From positions 51,127,351-51,191,350 of the forward strand of contig CM051455.1 of the NCBI GenBank assembly GCA_028274465.1: a DNA stretch of 64,000 nucleotides, in the 5' to 3' direction. Source of the stretch: Plantago ovata. Taxonomy: Eukaryota > Streptophyta > Magnoliopsida > Lamiales > Plantaginaceae. Positions 46,235 through 63,235 of the stretch are shown here, piece after piece (positions within the stretch are counted from its first letter, which is position 1; every line of letters begins with the position of its first letter). The position numbers and the translations under genes were made by a program. The notes below the pieces were generated by a model. It was given only the letters and a program-made list of their open reading frames with translations. It was not told where the DNA came from and did not search any database.

Positions 46235-47408
46235 TGTTTTTGAAACGGCAAAATTTTTGATTTATAATAATTTGTAGCATAAGAAATGCTATCAATTACA
46301 AAAGTTCCACTATAAAAAAGAAGTTCGAAAAAGCCATTTTTTGAGCGAGTTCAAAGAAATATCCGAAAAGCGAATTAAAAGACAGGATCCCTCCTCCCAC
46401 GTAGTATGATACTTAGACTAACAATTAAAATAGCCCGAAGTCCCCTAAATCAAAACCCGAAACACTTTGCTAACACCCGAACCCCTACACCTGAATACTC
46501 ACCCGGACTGGAATAACTGCACCTAAACCTCTTCAAACGAATCTCATCAACGAAACCACCAAGAAAACCTCACCCGACCAAGAAAAAGACTCCACGAAAT
46601 CTAATAAATGGGGGCTAACTTACCAAAACCCAAAAGATCCATAAAGCTCTTCATCTCAATTCTTCTTGTTAAAACCATCAACCGCCTCCACTTTATCCCA
46701 ACAAACCTCTTTACCGAAACCAAGAAGAATCCACGGAGTCCAAACTTGACACAAGACCCGAACCACCAACGCTGAATTCACCTAAACCTCCTGAAACCAA
46801 CAACGCGGGATTCACCTAAACCTCTTAGAACTCCTCAACCTGAACACCTCAACCACTTTTGCAATCCTCCACCCAAATCTCCAGATTCATCACCTCTGAC
46901 CACCACTTGACCTCCCGAAACCAGCAACATGGGATTCACCTAAACATATTAGAACACCTCAACCTGAACACCTCAACCACTATTGCAATCCTCCACCGAA
47001 ATCTCCAGATTCATCACCTTTGACCACCACTTCCATAACACCATCATGCCAGCACCAAAATTTGACATCTAAAACCAGGCACCAAACACCTCCTAAACCG
47101 TCGCCGGAACCTCATCGAATCCGTAAACCGGCGCCCCCGAAACCCCGACATCCAAAACCTCCCCAAATCGAAACCTCAGACCGAATCATGCTTCCAAAAC
47201 CAAATCGGGGTGAAGAAAAATCTAGATCTAATTTATTTAAACGGAAACGAAAAAAAAGTTAAAGAAAACTAAATGAACAAGACAAACAAAAACGGGAGAA
47301 GAGTAAGGTTGGAGCTTCTGCTCCAATCTGGAAAAACCAGATCGCAGAAGCTCCGATGGCGGCGTTAGGGTTTTTGAAGAGAAGGGAAGTTTTTGGAGAG
47401 ACGGAAAC
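46235..47408 (-). mobile_element. Non-autonomous LINE-type retrocopy with 18-bp target duplication
   Basis: A perfect 18-bp duplication, ATTATTAGGGTTATTATT, flanks both sides (46217-46234 and 47409-47426), as left by target-primed reverse transcription. On the minus strand the element ends with GTAATTGATAGCATTTCTTA, then TTTTGCCGTTTC and a short A-rich tail, the usual 3' end of a plant LINE. Its 5' part is a G+C-richer, non-coding leader with two 123-bp tandem copies. No reverse transcriptase frame lies between them. It is therefore a short derivative mobilised in trans, or one with a large internal deletion. Confidence 0.8.
46760..47040. repeat. 123-bp tandem repeat in the retrocopy leader
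   Basis: Two near-identical copies start at about 46795 and 46918 (GGGATTCACCTAAAC, ACCTCAACCTGAACACCTCA). A partial third copy lies just before 46795. Variable leader repeats are known in plant LINEs. Confidence 0.8.
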
Positions 47409-47844
47409 ATTATTAGGGTTATTATTAACCAAACAATTATAGCTAGCTTGGTAGATAACATCATCATGATCAGTTTCTTGTTTAAAGTTGATCTTGGATA
47501 TAAAATATCAAATCTCAAGTCTCAAATTCTCAAGTTAGTATCTAGAAATATTCCAGACAGTTACCGCACCATGCAAGTATATGCCAAAAGTAGAACATTC
47601 TAAGATTAGAAACGGAATGACGTCTGATATGTTTAATTTAATCTTTTAAGAGATGATGTCTGTTAGTGGGCCTCTTTTCGTAAATTTTCCAAATTTCTAC
47701 AGTTCTGGGCTGCATGTTTCATGTGAATAAGTAGGACTTGGGCTTGGATAACAGAAGATGGGCCTAATTCACTAATTTGCCGCTGGACATGACATATACG
47801 TAAGATTATCATCATCTTACATCTATCATGAAAATTTTCCTAGG

Positions 47845-48040
47845 TTTGATCTTTTTATTTTTTAGTTTTAAATGTCAATATTATTTTGTTCATATCACCA
47901 ATCAAACATCACCATATCAATCACTAGAACCTGGAGTACCAAGTATAACAAAATTAGAATACAGTAGAAATATTCACGTTCTCGACGGTAATCGAAGAAT
48001 CATGACACTTCACCCTAACCAATTGAGCTAAGCATTTTTA
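47845..48040 (-). mobile_element. tRNA-derived SINE or tRNA-like remnant
   Basis: On the minus strand GCTTAGCTCAATTGGTTAG is a clear box A. ATTCTTCGATTACC is a weak box B about 30 bases on. The sequence then leaves the tRNA fold and ends A-rich (ACTAAAAAATAAAAA). It is not a functional tRNA. Confidence 0.5.
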
Positions 48041-48294
48041 GTTCATAGGCTTAATTTTACATTTATATATTTCATGGACCAATTTATTTAGATGAGCAGC
48101 AGCCCCATATATATCTGACTGAATATAGATTATTAATACCACTTTTCTTCGACAGGGTTGTGTTGCTCCAGCGGGAGAACTCTTCTCTAGAGAGTCCCTA
48201 TACCCTCATCTCACTTGCTAGAAGATGTGCGGAGGTTCCTACACCGATCATGGGAGAGTGAATTAAGACATACCAAATGTGGTGGGAATGCTTG

Positions 48295-48886
48295 CAGGGG
48301 CGAACGTAGAAACTAAAGTAAGGGGAACACAATTATTAAAATATGGAATCATAAGAAAATTAGTTCCAAAAAATTATACTTCCTTTGAAAAAAATAAGTG
48401 AAACACTTTATTTTATTGATTTTTTAGGCTCGGTCTGACCTCAAATTAATCTCAAATCATATACGAAAAATAATTAAAACCTTTATATTATAAACATTCG
48501 AGTTTCATTATACAATATTTTTAATTATTTTCATTGTATGATTTGGAATTAATTTGAGGTCAAACTAAAAAAGTGAATGCAAGAAAGTATTACACTTATT
48601 TTATTTTATTACGGAGGAAGTAGTATGTATGTAAAAAAAATAAAAATTATGAATGATATCAATAAAATATAACTAATTATAAAATAATAATAACACTTAT
48701 CTATTGTATGTGTTAGAAACGGAGGAGGTCGAGAGGTATTAGGTTAATTAAATACACTTAAATAGATATATGAATTAGTTTGTAATTAATGAAGTATAAA
48801 TATTAATCGAGGGGTATAATAGTAATTTACTGGTCAAAATTTTGAGAGCACTTGCTGCCTCTTGCCGCTGTTTGTGTTCGCCCCTG
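48295..48886. mobile_element. Non-autonomous hAT element (592 bp)
   Basis: Terminal inverted repeats CAGGGGCGAAC and GTTCGCCCCTG are flanked by 8-bp AATGCTTG and AATGTTTG (one mismatch). These are classic hAT ends. No transposase is present. It sits in the RNase H region of a LINE and itself contains a Stowaway MITE. Confidence 0.88.
48379..48620. mobile_element. Stowaway MITE nested in the hAT element
   Basis: Ends CTTCCTTTGAAAAAAATAAG and TTATTACGGAGGAAG are next to TA on both sides. The internal halves are inverted repeats of each other (AATTAATCTCAAATCATA / TATGATTTGGAATTAATTTG). Length 242 bp. Confidence 0.8.
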
Positions 48887-49083
48887 AATGTTTGTGCGGA
48901 TTCCTTGACCAAGTTAGGACATGAGGTGGACGGGCTACACCTTTGGGAGTTGTCGCCTCCGTCTCTCCTTCCCATTTTGAATAAAGATGTAGAGGACCTT
49001 GTCCGGGTAGTTTAGTACTCTTTGTGTGAGTAGTTTTTCTTTTCAGACTGAGCAAAAAAAAAAAAAAAAAAAAGATTGTAGTA

Positions 49084-49414
49084 CGTGGGGATATGGGATA
49101 TCATGGAACCCCCATACGGTCGAAGAGACTTCTCAACAGTAGAGGCTCAAGGCTCGATCACACAGGGCCTCATAAAGTTCGGGGCCTCACTTTTATTGTA
49201 CATACTGTTTATATAATTGTATTAATGTCAAAATGTCACAAAATAGCAATGTAGCAGTGATCACAAGTGAGGTTTAAAATATCATCTTATTTATTATTTA
49301 TTAGGTCCTTGGTTTGGATAGCTTTGATTAACTTTTTGTGATTGTTTAGGGCCTATCTTATGGGGTGGAACATGAGCTCTAAAATCTAGAGACGCCCTTG
49401 CCTCTCAATGAGAC
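49084..49414. other. Unassigned intergenic sequence
   Basis: It contains G+C-richer stretches (AGGGCCTCATAAAG, GGGGCCTCAC) that look repeat-derived, but no ends were found. No gene was seen. Confidence 0.35.
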
Positions 49415-49485
49415 AATGATGGAGAAAATCGTACGTGTACGATATCGCTACAAGTAATAAAGTGATAAAATCGAGTAATAATAGT
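49415..49485 (+). mobile_element. Fragment of the TGATGG-type LTR
   Basis: TGATGGAGAAAATCGTACGT and ATATCGCTACAAGTAATA match the first ~70 bases of the LTR at 23316. The rest is absent. Confidence 0.65.
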
Positions 49486-49655
49486 TCCGTTTTAACGTAA
49501 ACGCATTGCTAATTAATTCCAAATCACGGATTGCCTTATAGGCCCCACTGGTTGCCAACGTTGTGTGAACTCACATTCATGGTCTAAAATCTCGCCTAAA
49601 CTAATAAGTAAGCTACACCAATGTCCTTGACCTATTTGACAAAACTCCCTTATCT

Positions 49656-49813
49656 TCTCTTTGGATTTTTCATACTCTATCTAATTCCTATCTCTTGTTG
49701 TTCTACCAAAAATAAATATTAAATTGACAAAAATCATCTCTTTGGATTTTTCATACTCTATCTAATACCTATCTCTTGTTGTTCTACCAAAAATAAATAT
49801 TAAATTGACAAAA
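49656..49813. repeat. 81-bp tandem duplication
   Basis: Two near-identical copies start at 49656 and 49737 (TCTCTTTGGATTTTTCATAC, TCTTGTTGTTCTACC). They differ at very few positions, so the duplication is recent. Confidence 0.9.
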
Positions 49814-51352
49814 TGTATACTCTATGTTTGGACCATTACCAAGAAGTGTGCATATAGTGCTTGTTTGGGTTTAGCACTTAGCAAATAGCATGACTTAGTA
49901 TAGTGGTCCTTGGACTATGATGGGCTAGTGTATGTATATTGGAACAGGACCATACCTTCACTTGGCGCATGGTTGTGGTAATGTTGTTGGATGCCCATGT
50001 TTCCACCACTACCAACCCCATTAAGGTTTCTATGTACCTGTTGCTTGTCCTGCATCATTTTCTTGAAAACAGTCAGTGTTCACCTTCACAATCATTCATT
50101 TCTAGTTAGTATTGTCTTTCTTCTCTTGTTTTTTTAAACAAAAGTTAATTTTTCAATTGAATTGAAGCTGTTGCAACAAGCAGCATCAATTTGTAGCAAA
50201 ATACCTAATTATCTGTCTACTCTGTTCCTTGTTAGTTCTTTAATGGTTGCTAATTGCTGTAGTTTCCATGTTTGGTTATGGCCTTATGAAAATATCTTAC
50301 AATACTAATACTACTTAGTGAATGTTCTAGTGGTGTTATTAGTGGTGTTATGAGAGTCGAATCTTAACGAATACTCTGCTCGAGCTCGGAATAAAATCGA
50401 ATTTGAGACCACCATTTTAACCAAAGCTATTAGGGCTTGTTTATTTATATTTTTTAGTTGTAATATAAAACTCGAGTTTCATGAGATCTAGTCAAGTTAA
50501 AATATTAGGTACGTAAGTTTCTTTAACTAGCTTAGCCACGGATCGAGCTCAAGCTCGAGTTATGCAATGCTCGATCAGCTCGGCTCTTTAAACTACACTA
50601 TTTACTCTTACATATCACGTATCTAACTGGATCACACTTAAATAGGGAATTATCTATCTCGTGAATTCTTCATAATGCTCATCTCTAATTCCGCACATCA
50701 TGCCCATTCCCTCCACCCTTAACTTGTTTCCTTGTTTACAGTTGTATGCGTCCCACGTATTCACAGCTAATTAATATTTAATTATTTGCCTTAAGATACG
50801 AACTTATGGTTTGACCCCATTACAGACGTTGATGAAGCTCATGCTTTGTTTTACAAGGACATTAATCCATAATACTTGCTCAACTTTAGCTAGTATAGTC
50901 TCTAATCCCAAATAAGATAATCTTTATTATCTTGGAGAGAGCCTCAAGAGATTAAATACCATTGTTTCTTGTGATTTTCCGAAGCTATATATAAGATGAC
51001 TTCAAACTGAAGCAATGAAGACTAATTTCCAAGATACATGTCACAGTACTACATTAATGCACACATGTGAACTGCAAAATTGTTAGCATAGTAATATAAG
51101 CACATAATCACCTTGCTACCAGTGATTAGCTTATTTAAGTCCAACAGTGATAAGATTCACAACTTTTTTCCTATCAAAAGTCAACACCTCACCATCCAAA
51201 GAGACTTTTTAAATAGTACTAATTGGACACAAACACTTTGCTCACACAACACTACTATTCCTTCTAAAGGGAAAGGAGTGGTGAAGTGTTTTGGAGTCCA
51301 AAGAGAAAACCATAACCAAAAAGGAGTAGTGGAGTGGAGTGGAGTATCAGCA
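49814..51352 (+). promoter_or_regulatory. Upstream region of the subtilase gene
   Basis: No gene was seen. About 50350-50600 has CTCGAGCTCGG and GAGCTCAAGCTCGAG words, a decayed relative of the GAGCTCGGCTCG element at 12931. The proximal 300 bases presumably hold promoter and leader, but no TATA box stands out with confidence. An upstream in-frame ATG at 51113 was not chosen because the signal peptide begins at 51353. Confidence 0.4.
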
Positions 51353-55262
<3,910 letters not shown>

Positions 55263-55866
55263 GAATCAACACATTAGAGTCTGGAATATGTAAGGCCAAA
55301 GGCCGAGAGTAAGTTCATGTATGTTGGATAAAAATGTTTGGATCAATTTTTACCATGAACAAGATGGTTAATTTGGCACGAAGGAAATGAGAGTTGTTGA
55401 CGGAATTGATGTGTTAAATTGTTTGGTACATCTTCAACCGTAATTAAGGAGACAACAACGGCATAAAGTGTACTATATAATATTATTAATAATACTAATA
55501 ATATTAATATTGTTAATAATATTATTAGTATTATTTTGGTGTAAGTTAGCGCAGTGTGTTTCCTTTTCCTTCTTCGTCTACTCTTCTTCCTTCCCCTGGT
55601 TGGGAATTTGTAGAGCTCGGATTGGACTTTTACAGTAGTACGTACTACTACTAGTATATTTATGTACTACTATATCCCTTCAAATTCTATCTATCCCCAA
55701 TATAGCACACCTATTACTATTATTAGCAGAGAATCCAATAGCCTACTAGTATTTTGCAGCTACTTATTCGCGATTCCATCCGTTTCTCTCTCCGTCCAAT
55801 TTGTTTCTCCTCCGATCAATCTTCTTCATTCTCTTTCCTTCCTTGCTTGAGTCATCCGGAGAAACC
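55263..55866 (+). promoter_or_regulatory. Short spacer: subtilase 3' UTR and Rab promoter/leader
   Basis: Only 604 bases separate the two plus-strand genes. The left part is the subtilase 3' UTR with an AT palindrome. The right part (from about 55660) is pyrimidine-rich (CTCTCTCCGTCC, CTTCTTCATTCTCTTTCC), typical of a plant leader just before the Rab ATG. Confidence 0.55.
55478..55535. repeat. AT-only inverted repeat
   Basis: AATAATACTAATAATATTAA and its near inverse complement TTAATAATATTATTAGTATT are separated by about five bases. It could form a hairpin in the subtilase 3' UTR or be a decayed microsatellite. Confidence 0.7.
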
Positions 55867-58284
<2,418 letters not shown>

Positions 58285-58876
58285 AGAATATTGGTTATAC
58301 ACACCCTTCCACAGGGCCTAACAATTGCTCAAAGGAACAGAAACATATAGGGCTTTTAGTCTCTTTAAAGAGGTTTACATGTCTGTAACATGCGAAGTTA
58401 TTCCTTTTCTTTTCTCTCTTTCATTCGTTTATTCGTTTTCAGACTTGTGAACCTACGTACTTAAAGGTAAAGAAAATATACATCTTACTCTTTGACTACA
58501 AGAGAGTTTAGTTTGTGATTGCCTGCTGTCTAATTCTGATAAAGTGTCTGAGTTATGATTTCTGCTTGGCCATCTCGGTTAAATTTTCTACTGTTATGGG
58601 CCTTATGGCACAATACAATGCGTTTAGTTTTGCCCGCTTCTGCTTACATTACTTGCTTTATCAAGTTCGTATAATAGTTGGAGCTTTAAAGATTCAGACT
58701 ACAACTAACGGCAAGACACTTGCCAAGCAGATATACTTGCAGGATTTCATGGGGCAAATTGCTGAAGTCAACATCGATATATGATTTTAGATTAATTTAA
58801 GGTCAAATTGAACTTTGAAAAATAAAAAGTAAACAAAATAAATTGTTCAATTATTATAGGATGAAGTAAGTATGAA
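58285..58876. other. Rab 3' flank
   Basis: 3' UTR and AT-rich spacer. About 58770-58865 (AATTTAAGGTCAAATTGAAC) resembles half of a Stowaway MITE that the MULE may have interrupted. No gene was seen. Confidence 0.4.
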
Positions 58877-60058
58877 GGGTCCATTGATTTTTTATACCTC
58901 CTTAGCGTCCCTAATTACGAAATGAACCTCCTTAGTTTATCAATTACATTTTAGTCCAAAGTCAACAAAAATTCACTATTCCAAAATTGAATTTTGTTGG
59001 AACCAAACAAGACTTAGTGATTTCAAATAACAAAGATAAATAATTAAAAGAAAAACTAAATACAATACTAAATAAATTTTTTTTTTTTTTTTTCTAAAGA
59101 GAACTCTTTAAATAAGTTTTTTTTAATAATCGAACTATTACAACTTCATAAGTAGCATTACAAAGCTAGTAATAAACAATAAATAATCCCGCACTTGGCG
59201 AGAATTGAACCTATGACCTCTAAAATAAAATTTTATATATATATATATTTTTTTTAAATTCTCTTTCTTCTTCACAACTCCGGTCACCGGAGATACTCCG
59301 ATGAACGGAGCTGTGTCCGGATCATCCAAGCTCCCAGATCGGAGCTTGGCAAGCTCCGATCAGGGAGCTTGTGTAGCTCCCAGATCGGGAGCTGGGAGCT
59401 TGGGAGCTGCAAGCAAGCTCCCGATCGGAGCTTGACAAGCTCCGATCAGGGAGCTTGTGCAGCTCCCAGATCGGGAGCTGCAAAGCTCCGATCATGGAGC
59501 TTGTGCAGCTCCCAGATCGGGAGCTGCAAGAAAGCTCCCGATCGGGCTCCGATCAGGGAGCTTGTGCAGCTCCCAGATCGGGAGCCGGAGCTTGCCAAGC
59601 TCCAATCTGGGAGTTTGCCAAGCTCCCAGATCGGCAAGCTCCCAGATCGGGAGCTGCAAGCAAGCTCCCGATCGGAGCTTACCAAGCTCCGAGGTAAGCT
59701 CCGATCGGGAGCTTGCTTGCAGCTCCCGATCTGGGAGCTTATGCATCTCCCAGATTAGGAGTTGCAAGTTCCCGATCGGAGAAGCTCCGATCGGGAACTT
59801 GCAGCTCCCAGATCTTCAAGTCCGGTCACCGGATTCCGGTGATGACTTGAAGAAGAAGAAGATAAATAAGAAAAGTAAAAAGAAAAAAGAAAAGAGAAAA
59901 AAGAAAAAGAAAAAATGTTAGGGCATGTTTGGAATAGAAATAATAAATTGATGGTCAACTCAAAAAACCTTCATTGTGGACCAAAACGTAATTGATACCA
60001 TAAGAGTATCCTTTTTGAGAAAGACCTTCATAAGGAGGTCTAAAAATCAATTTTCTCT
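58877..60058. mobile_element. Non-autonomous MULE with a palindromic core array
   Basis: It is flanked by a perfect 9-bp duplication AAGTATGAA (58868-58876, 60059-60067). The ends are long imperfect inverted repeats of about 130-170 bp: ATTGATTTTTATACCTCCTT type against AAGGAGGTCTAAAAATCAAT, and TCAATTACATTTTAGTCCA against TGGACCAAAACGTAATTGA. No transposase is present. Its core holds the AGCTCCC array. Confidence 0.85.
59330..59830. repeat. Palindromic AGCTCCCGATCGGGAGCT array
   Basis: About 25 partly overlapping copies of GGGAGCT/AGCTCCC joined by AGATC or CGATC occur within 500 bp. The array is bordered by CCGGTCACCGG on both sides. Long open frames occur in several frames on both strands because the unit lacks stops; they are low-complexity and not genes. 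Confidence 0.9.
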
Positions 60059-60312
60059 AAGTATGAAAATATAAGAATTTTAATTTCATGATATAAGTTT
60101 AAAATTATTTTTTGGTACAATTAGTATTAATTTGATGTTAAATAGAGATTAGGAAAAGTTAATAAAATAGACGAAGATCATTGCCAGGAACTACAACGCG
60201 AAACGCAGAACAAATTTTCTTGGGGCGGGCTTAAAATGAAATTTTAAGGGTGTTTGAGGGAACCAAAGGTGAAAAGTTGGAGCTTAAATGAGAGTGTATT
60301 CATCTCTGCGTG

Positions 60313-61542
60313 TGTAGACATTTAAATTTTATGTCTAATAAAATCATTTAAAAAAAAAAATTGTATATTTAATTGGAGTTTTACTAAATTTAATTCCAAT
60401 TATTATACATTTATTTTAATTAATTTTAAATGCCTATTTATGGCCTATCAAATTGTGCCATGTAAAATTCTAGTGCTTTTAAATCCATTTAATATTATTT
60501 CTCATGAAATAATTGTGTGAAAAAGATGATCTATTCGTGGCCAATCAAATGGTGCCATGTCATAAAGTTGATGCAGTTATTAATTAATTGCTAGAAATAA
60601 ATGCAGATAAGATCAAATCTGTATCGACCAATCAAAATTGATCCTTCTCTTTTTTATCACCTATATAAGGAGCTCATTCTCCACCAAAAATCATAATTCA
60701 GAAGCAGAAGCCAGAGCTCAAACAGAAGTGAAGAATTTCACAACAAGCCAAGAAGATCAAAGACATCTTTTCAAGCAAGAACAACTCCAGTTCTTCAAGA
60801 AGACGAAGGCAGCTCCAAGAACAAGTCACGAAGACACTTACAGAAACAACAGAAGATCGAACTCCAACGCAAAAGCTCATGGAGGCACTCGCTCGAAGAT
60901 CGAAGCAACGTACGTTCCAGATTCAAGATCAAGTCTCTACGACCCTTGAAGACGTGTTCGTTCGCGAAGATCAAACTCAAGACCTGACGTTCAATCCAAG
61001 ATCAAGCACAAGCCCTTGCATTGACGCCGTTCAAGTCAAACCCCTGTGAAGTTAGAGATCAAGCTGCGAAGGCCCTCTAACCAACACACTCAAGTCAAAT
61101 TCTCCATCCAAATCAAGATCAAGCACAAAGCCCTTGAAGAAGATAGAGACATACACAAATCAAGAAGCTCAAGACGAAGTCAACGACATCCATCAAGTGA
61201 ACAAGAAGTTAACAAGCGATCGTCACCAACTTCAAGTGAAGATTCAAGAACAAGCTGCGAAGGCCCTTAAATCAACAAATCCAAGAAGTTAACAAGCGTC
61301 AACTGCCAACTTCAAGCAAGTCAAAGCGTCGTCTCAAGAACAAGCTGCGAAGGCCCTTAAGTCAACAAATCCAAACTTCCAAGTCGACGCCAAGAGAAGA
61401 CCGAAGCATCAAAGTCGCTCAAACTTCTCAAAAGTCAAGTTCTAGATATTTCTTGAAGAGTCGAATCAGATGGTACATAGAGATTGTAAACTTAAATATT
61501 TAAAATCAATAAAATTTCATTTGTGCAATTTTATTTGTTACA
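60313..61542 (+). mobile_element. Solo LTR with AAGATCAAG-rich transcribed region
   Basis: It starts TGTAGACATTTAAATTT, ends TTTGTTACA and has the perfect 5-bp duplication GCGTG on both sides (60308-60312, 61543-61547). A TATATAAGG box at about 60662 precedes a purine-rich stretch of repeated AAGATCAAG, CAAGTCAA and AGCTGCGAAGGCCC words. A polyadenylation-like AATAAAATTTC lies at about 61508. The 1,230-bp length and the TGTAGACA start suggest Ty3/Gypsy. It is a fossil solo LTR, looks whole, and is probably fairly recent given the perfect duplication. Confidence 0.85.
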
Positions 61543-61547
61543 GCGTG

Positions 61548-62055
61548 TTTTCAAGGTCTACCGCCTCGATCCGCCGCTCGAATCCAATCGAATTCAGTTG
61601 TGATATGTGAGCTGCATGTGCCCGTGAGTCTTGACTTTTATATAGGTAAAAAAAATGTTGATCGCTAAAAACAAGTTAAAGAATAATGTTATTATCACAT
61701 TTACTAATTACCATAAGTTTTAGACATGACTTCCTAGGGAGTTATAAGGGTGTTCTAAAAGTAAGGGCGTTGAAGTACCACACGATAGTACATGCATATT
61801 TGAAGTTATTAGGTACGTGGGCGGAGGTATGGAGCTGCAGGGCCTTTTTTAATTTTTTTTCTTTTACATATATTAGGCTTTTTTTTCATACATAGAGTTA
61901 TCTTACCTTATAAAAAAAATTCGTATATGCGTATTAGGCGATATTATTTTCTGACTCCGTCCTAATAAGGTGGTAAAAGAGTAGAGTAGTTGAGCTGAGT
62001 TGAATCACTAAATTTTTGAACAAACATAACACATCCTTACATACATAGTTGTCAC
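61548..62055. other. Intergenic, no gene seen
   Basis: The first ~80 bases (TCAAGGTCTACCGCCTCGAT) are G+C-richer and unassigned. The rest is AT-rich. Confidence 0.4.
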
Positions 62056-62547
62056 CTATGTTTAAGATCTCGTCTCGGAGGCCATCTCGGACGGCCTCCT
62101 GAGAAGGGTCGACCCGGGTCAACCCGAGTCATCTCGGAGTTGTCTCGGAACATATAAAAAATATCTAAAATTATATATAATAAATACTATACATATTTAA
62201 TTATTTATCAACAAAATGGCATTGAAAATTTAAACATAAATGTCATATAAACTTATAGAAACCAAAATAAAGTCATAGATTCATAGTAGTACATCATTAG
62301 AACATTACAATGATCCAAATCAAACAAACAATTTTAAACTTCAAACATTACAATGATCCAAATAAATAAGTTTAAGATTCAAACAAATTTTTTTTTTCTA
62401 AATTAAAAAACCCGGGTTGACCCGGGTTAACCGGCCAAAATCTCGGAAAAATCTCGAGTTCCGTTCCGAGATTTTTCCGAGATTTTGTGGTTTCGTCCCG
62501 CGAAGAGCACCGAAACCCGGGTTGACCCGACGAGATCTTAAACATAG
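62056..62547. mobile_element. hAT-like MITE with CTCGG/CCCGGG motifs
   Basis: Perfect terminal inverted repeats CTATGTTTAAGATCTCGTC and GACGAGATCTTAAACATAG are flanked by a perfect 8-bp duplication GTTGTCAC (62048-62055, 62548-62555). Subterminal regions carry CCCGGGTTGACCCGGGTT and TCTCGGA repeats around an AT-rich centre. There is no coding capacity. Confidence 0.85.
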
Positions 62548-63235
62548 GTTGTCACCCACACTGTACGTATATGAATGACGATTAATTTCTGATGCCAATG
62601 TGCTATACATAAGAGTAAAACACGAATTGGAATACATATATTTGAACTATATTAAATTAAAACCGAAGCGTAGCTATATTTTAACTTTTATCATTTTGTT
62701 ACCAAGTGGGCAAAAGATCCAAGTTTCTCGTATTCCCCGGCTGAATTTCGTTTTAACATTCCCCCCAATATTTAAGCTACTCGTAGTAGCCAAAACCAAG
62801 ATTAGTGAACTTACAAACTCATTTGTTTATTAATAATTTGATGAATTCTGCATTTCTGCCTATAATACATAGCTCGCCTGTACAAGGCATTGGACCCGAC
62901 CACCATGCCAGGCTAGCTCTTTTGTTGAGTGTACTTAATTATTCATAATGAAGTAGAAATTTACGTGGACCACTTTTTATTTTCAAAGGATAAATATTAC
63001 GACTACTCTAATTAGACTATATAACTAAATTATCTTATTTCTCCACACTTAAAATCATTTTGATAATTCCGTCACGTCATGAAATCGAACCATGCACCTC
63101 TACTTTTACAGCTCCAACTCCATACAACAACTTCTTACGTTGGCCACTGATTAATAATAATAATACTAATAATAATGACGACGACGACGACAACAACAAC
63201 AATAATATAACCATCCTAATTTAAATTTTAACGCA
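62548..63235. other. Intergenic with simple repeats
   Basis: No gene was seen. About 63045-63125 is a decayed minus-strand SINE piece (GAACCATGCACCTCTACTTT). About 63151-63206 is an (AAT)n (GAC)n (AAC)n compound microsatellite. Confidence 0.5.

Larger units (their letters stand above)
48155..49072 (+). mobile_element. LINE 3' end carrying an hAT insertion
   Basis: RNase H remnants lie on the plus strand: HLLEDVRRFLHRSWESELRH before the insertion, and CADSLTKLGHEVDGLHLWEL then SPPSLLPIL after it. Together they match the C-terminal REAN-CAD-LAK-G end of plant LINE ORF2. An upstream stretch (LLQRENSSLESPYTLIS) is in another frame, so at least one frameshift is present. It ends in a 3' UTR and poly(A) at 49053-49072. 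Confidence 0.75.

Noticed and set aside
47020-47262. 80-aa proline-rich frame
   Set aside because: It is antisense to the leader of the minus-strand retrocopy; composition comes from the pyrimidine-rich strand.
47990-48040. tRNA gene on the minus strand
   Set aside because: Box A is clear but box B is weak and the sequence leaves the tRNA fold; more likely a SINE.
51113-51352. Upstream in-frame extension of the subtilase start
   Set aside because: The signal peptide begins at the ATG at 51353; the upstream residues are not family-like and would bury it.
59369-59921. Overlapping long open frames on both strands in the AGCTCCC region
   Set aside because: They arise from a palindromic repeat whose unit lacks stop codons in several frames; the peptides are low-complexity (SSQIGS, APRSGA) with no domain.
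60638-60949. 103-aa basic frame
   Set aside because: It lies wholly in the transcribed part of a solo LTR and has only biased composition, with no domain.
63151-63206. Coding repeat
   Set aside because: It is an (AAT)n(GAC)n(AAC)n compound microsatellite without an open frame of note.
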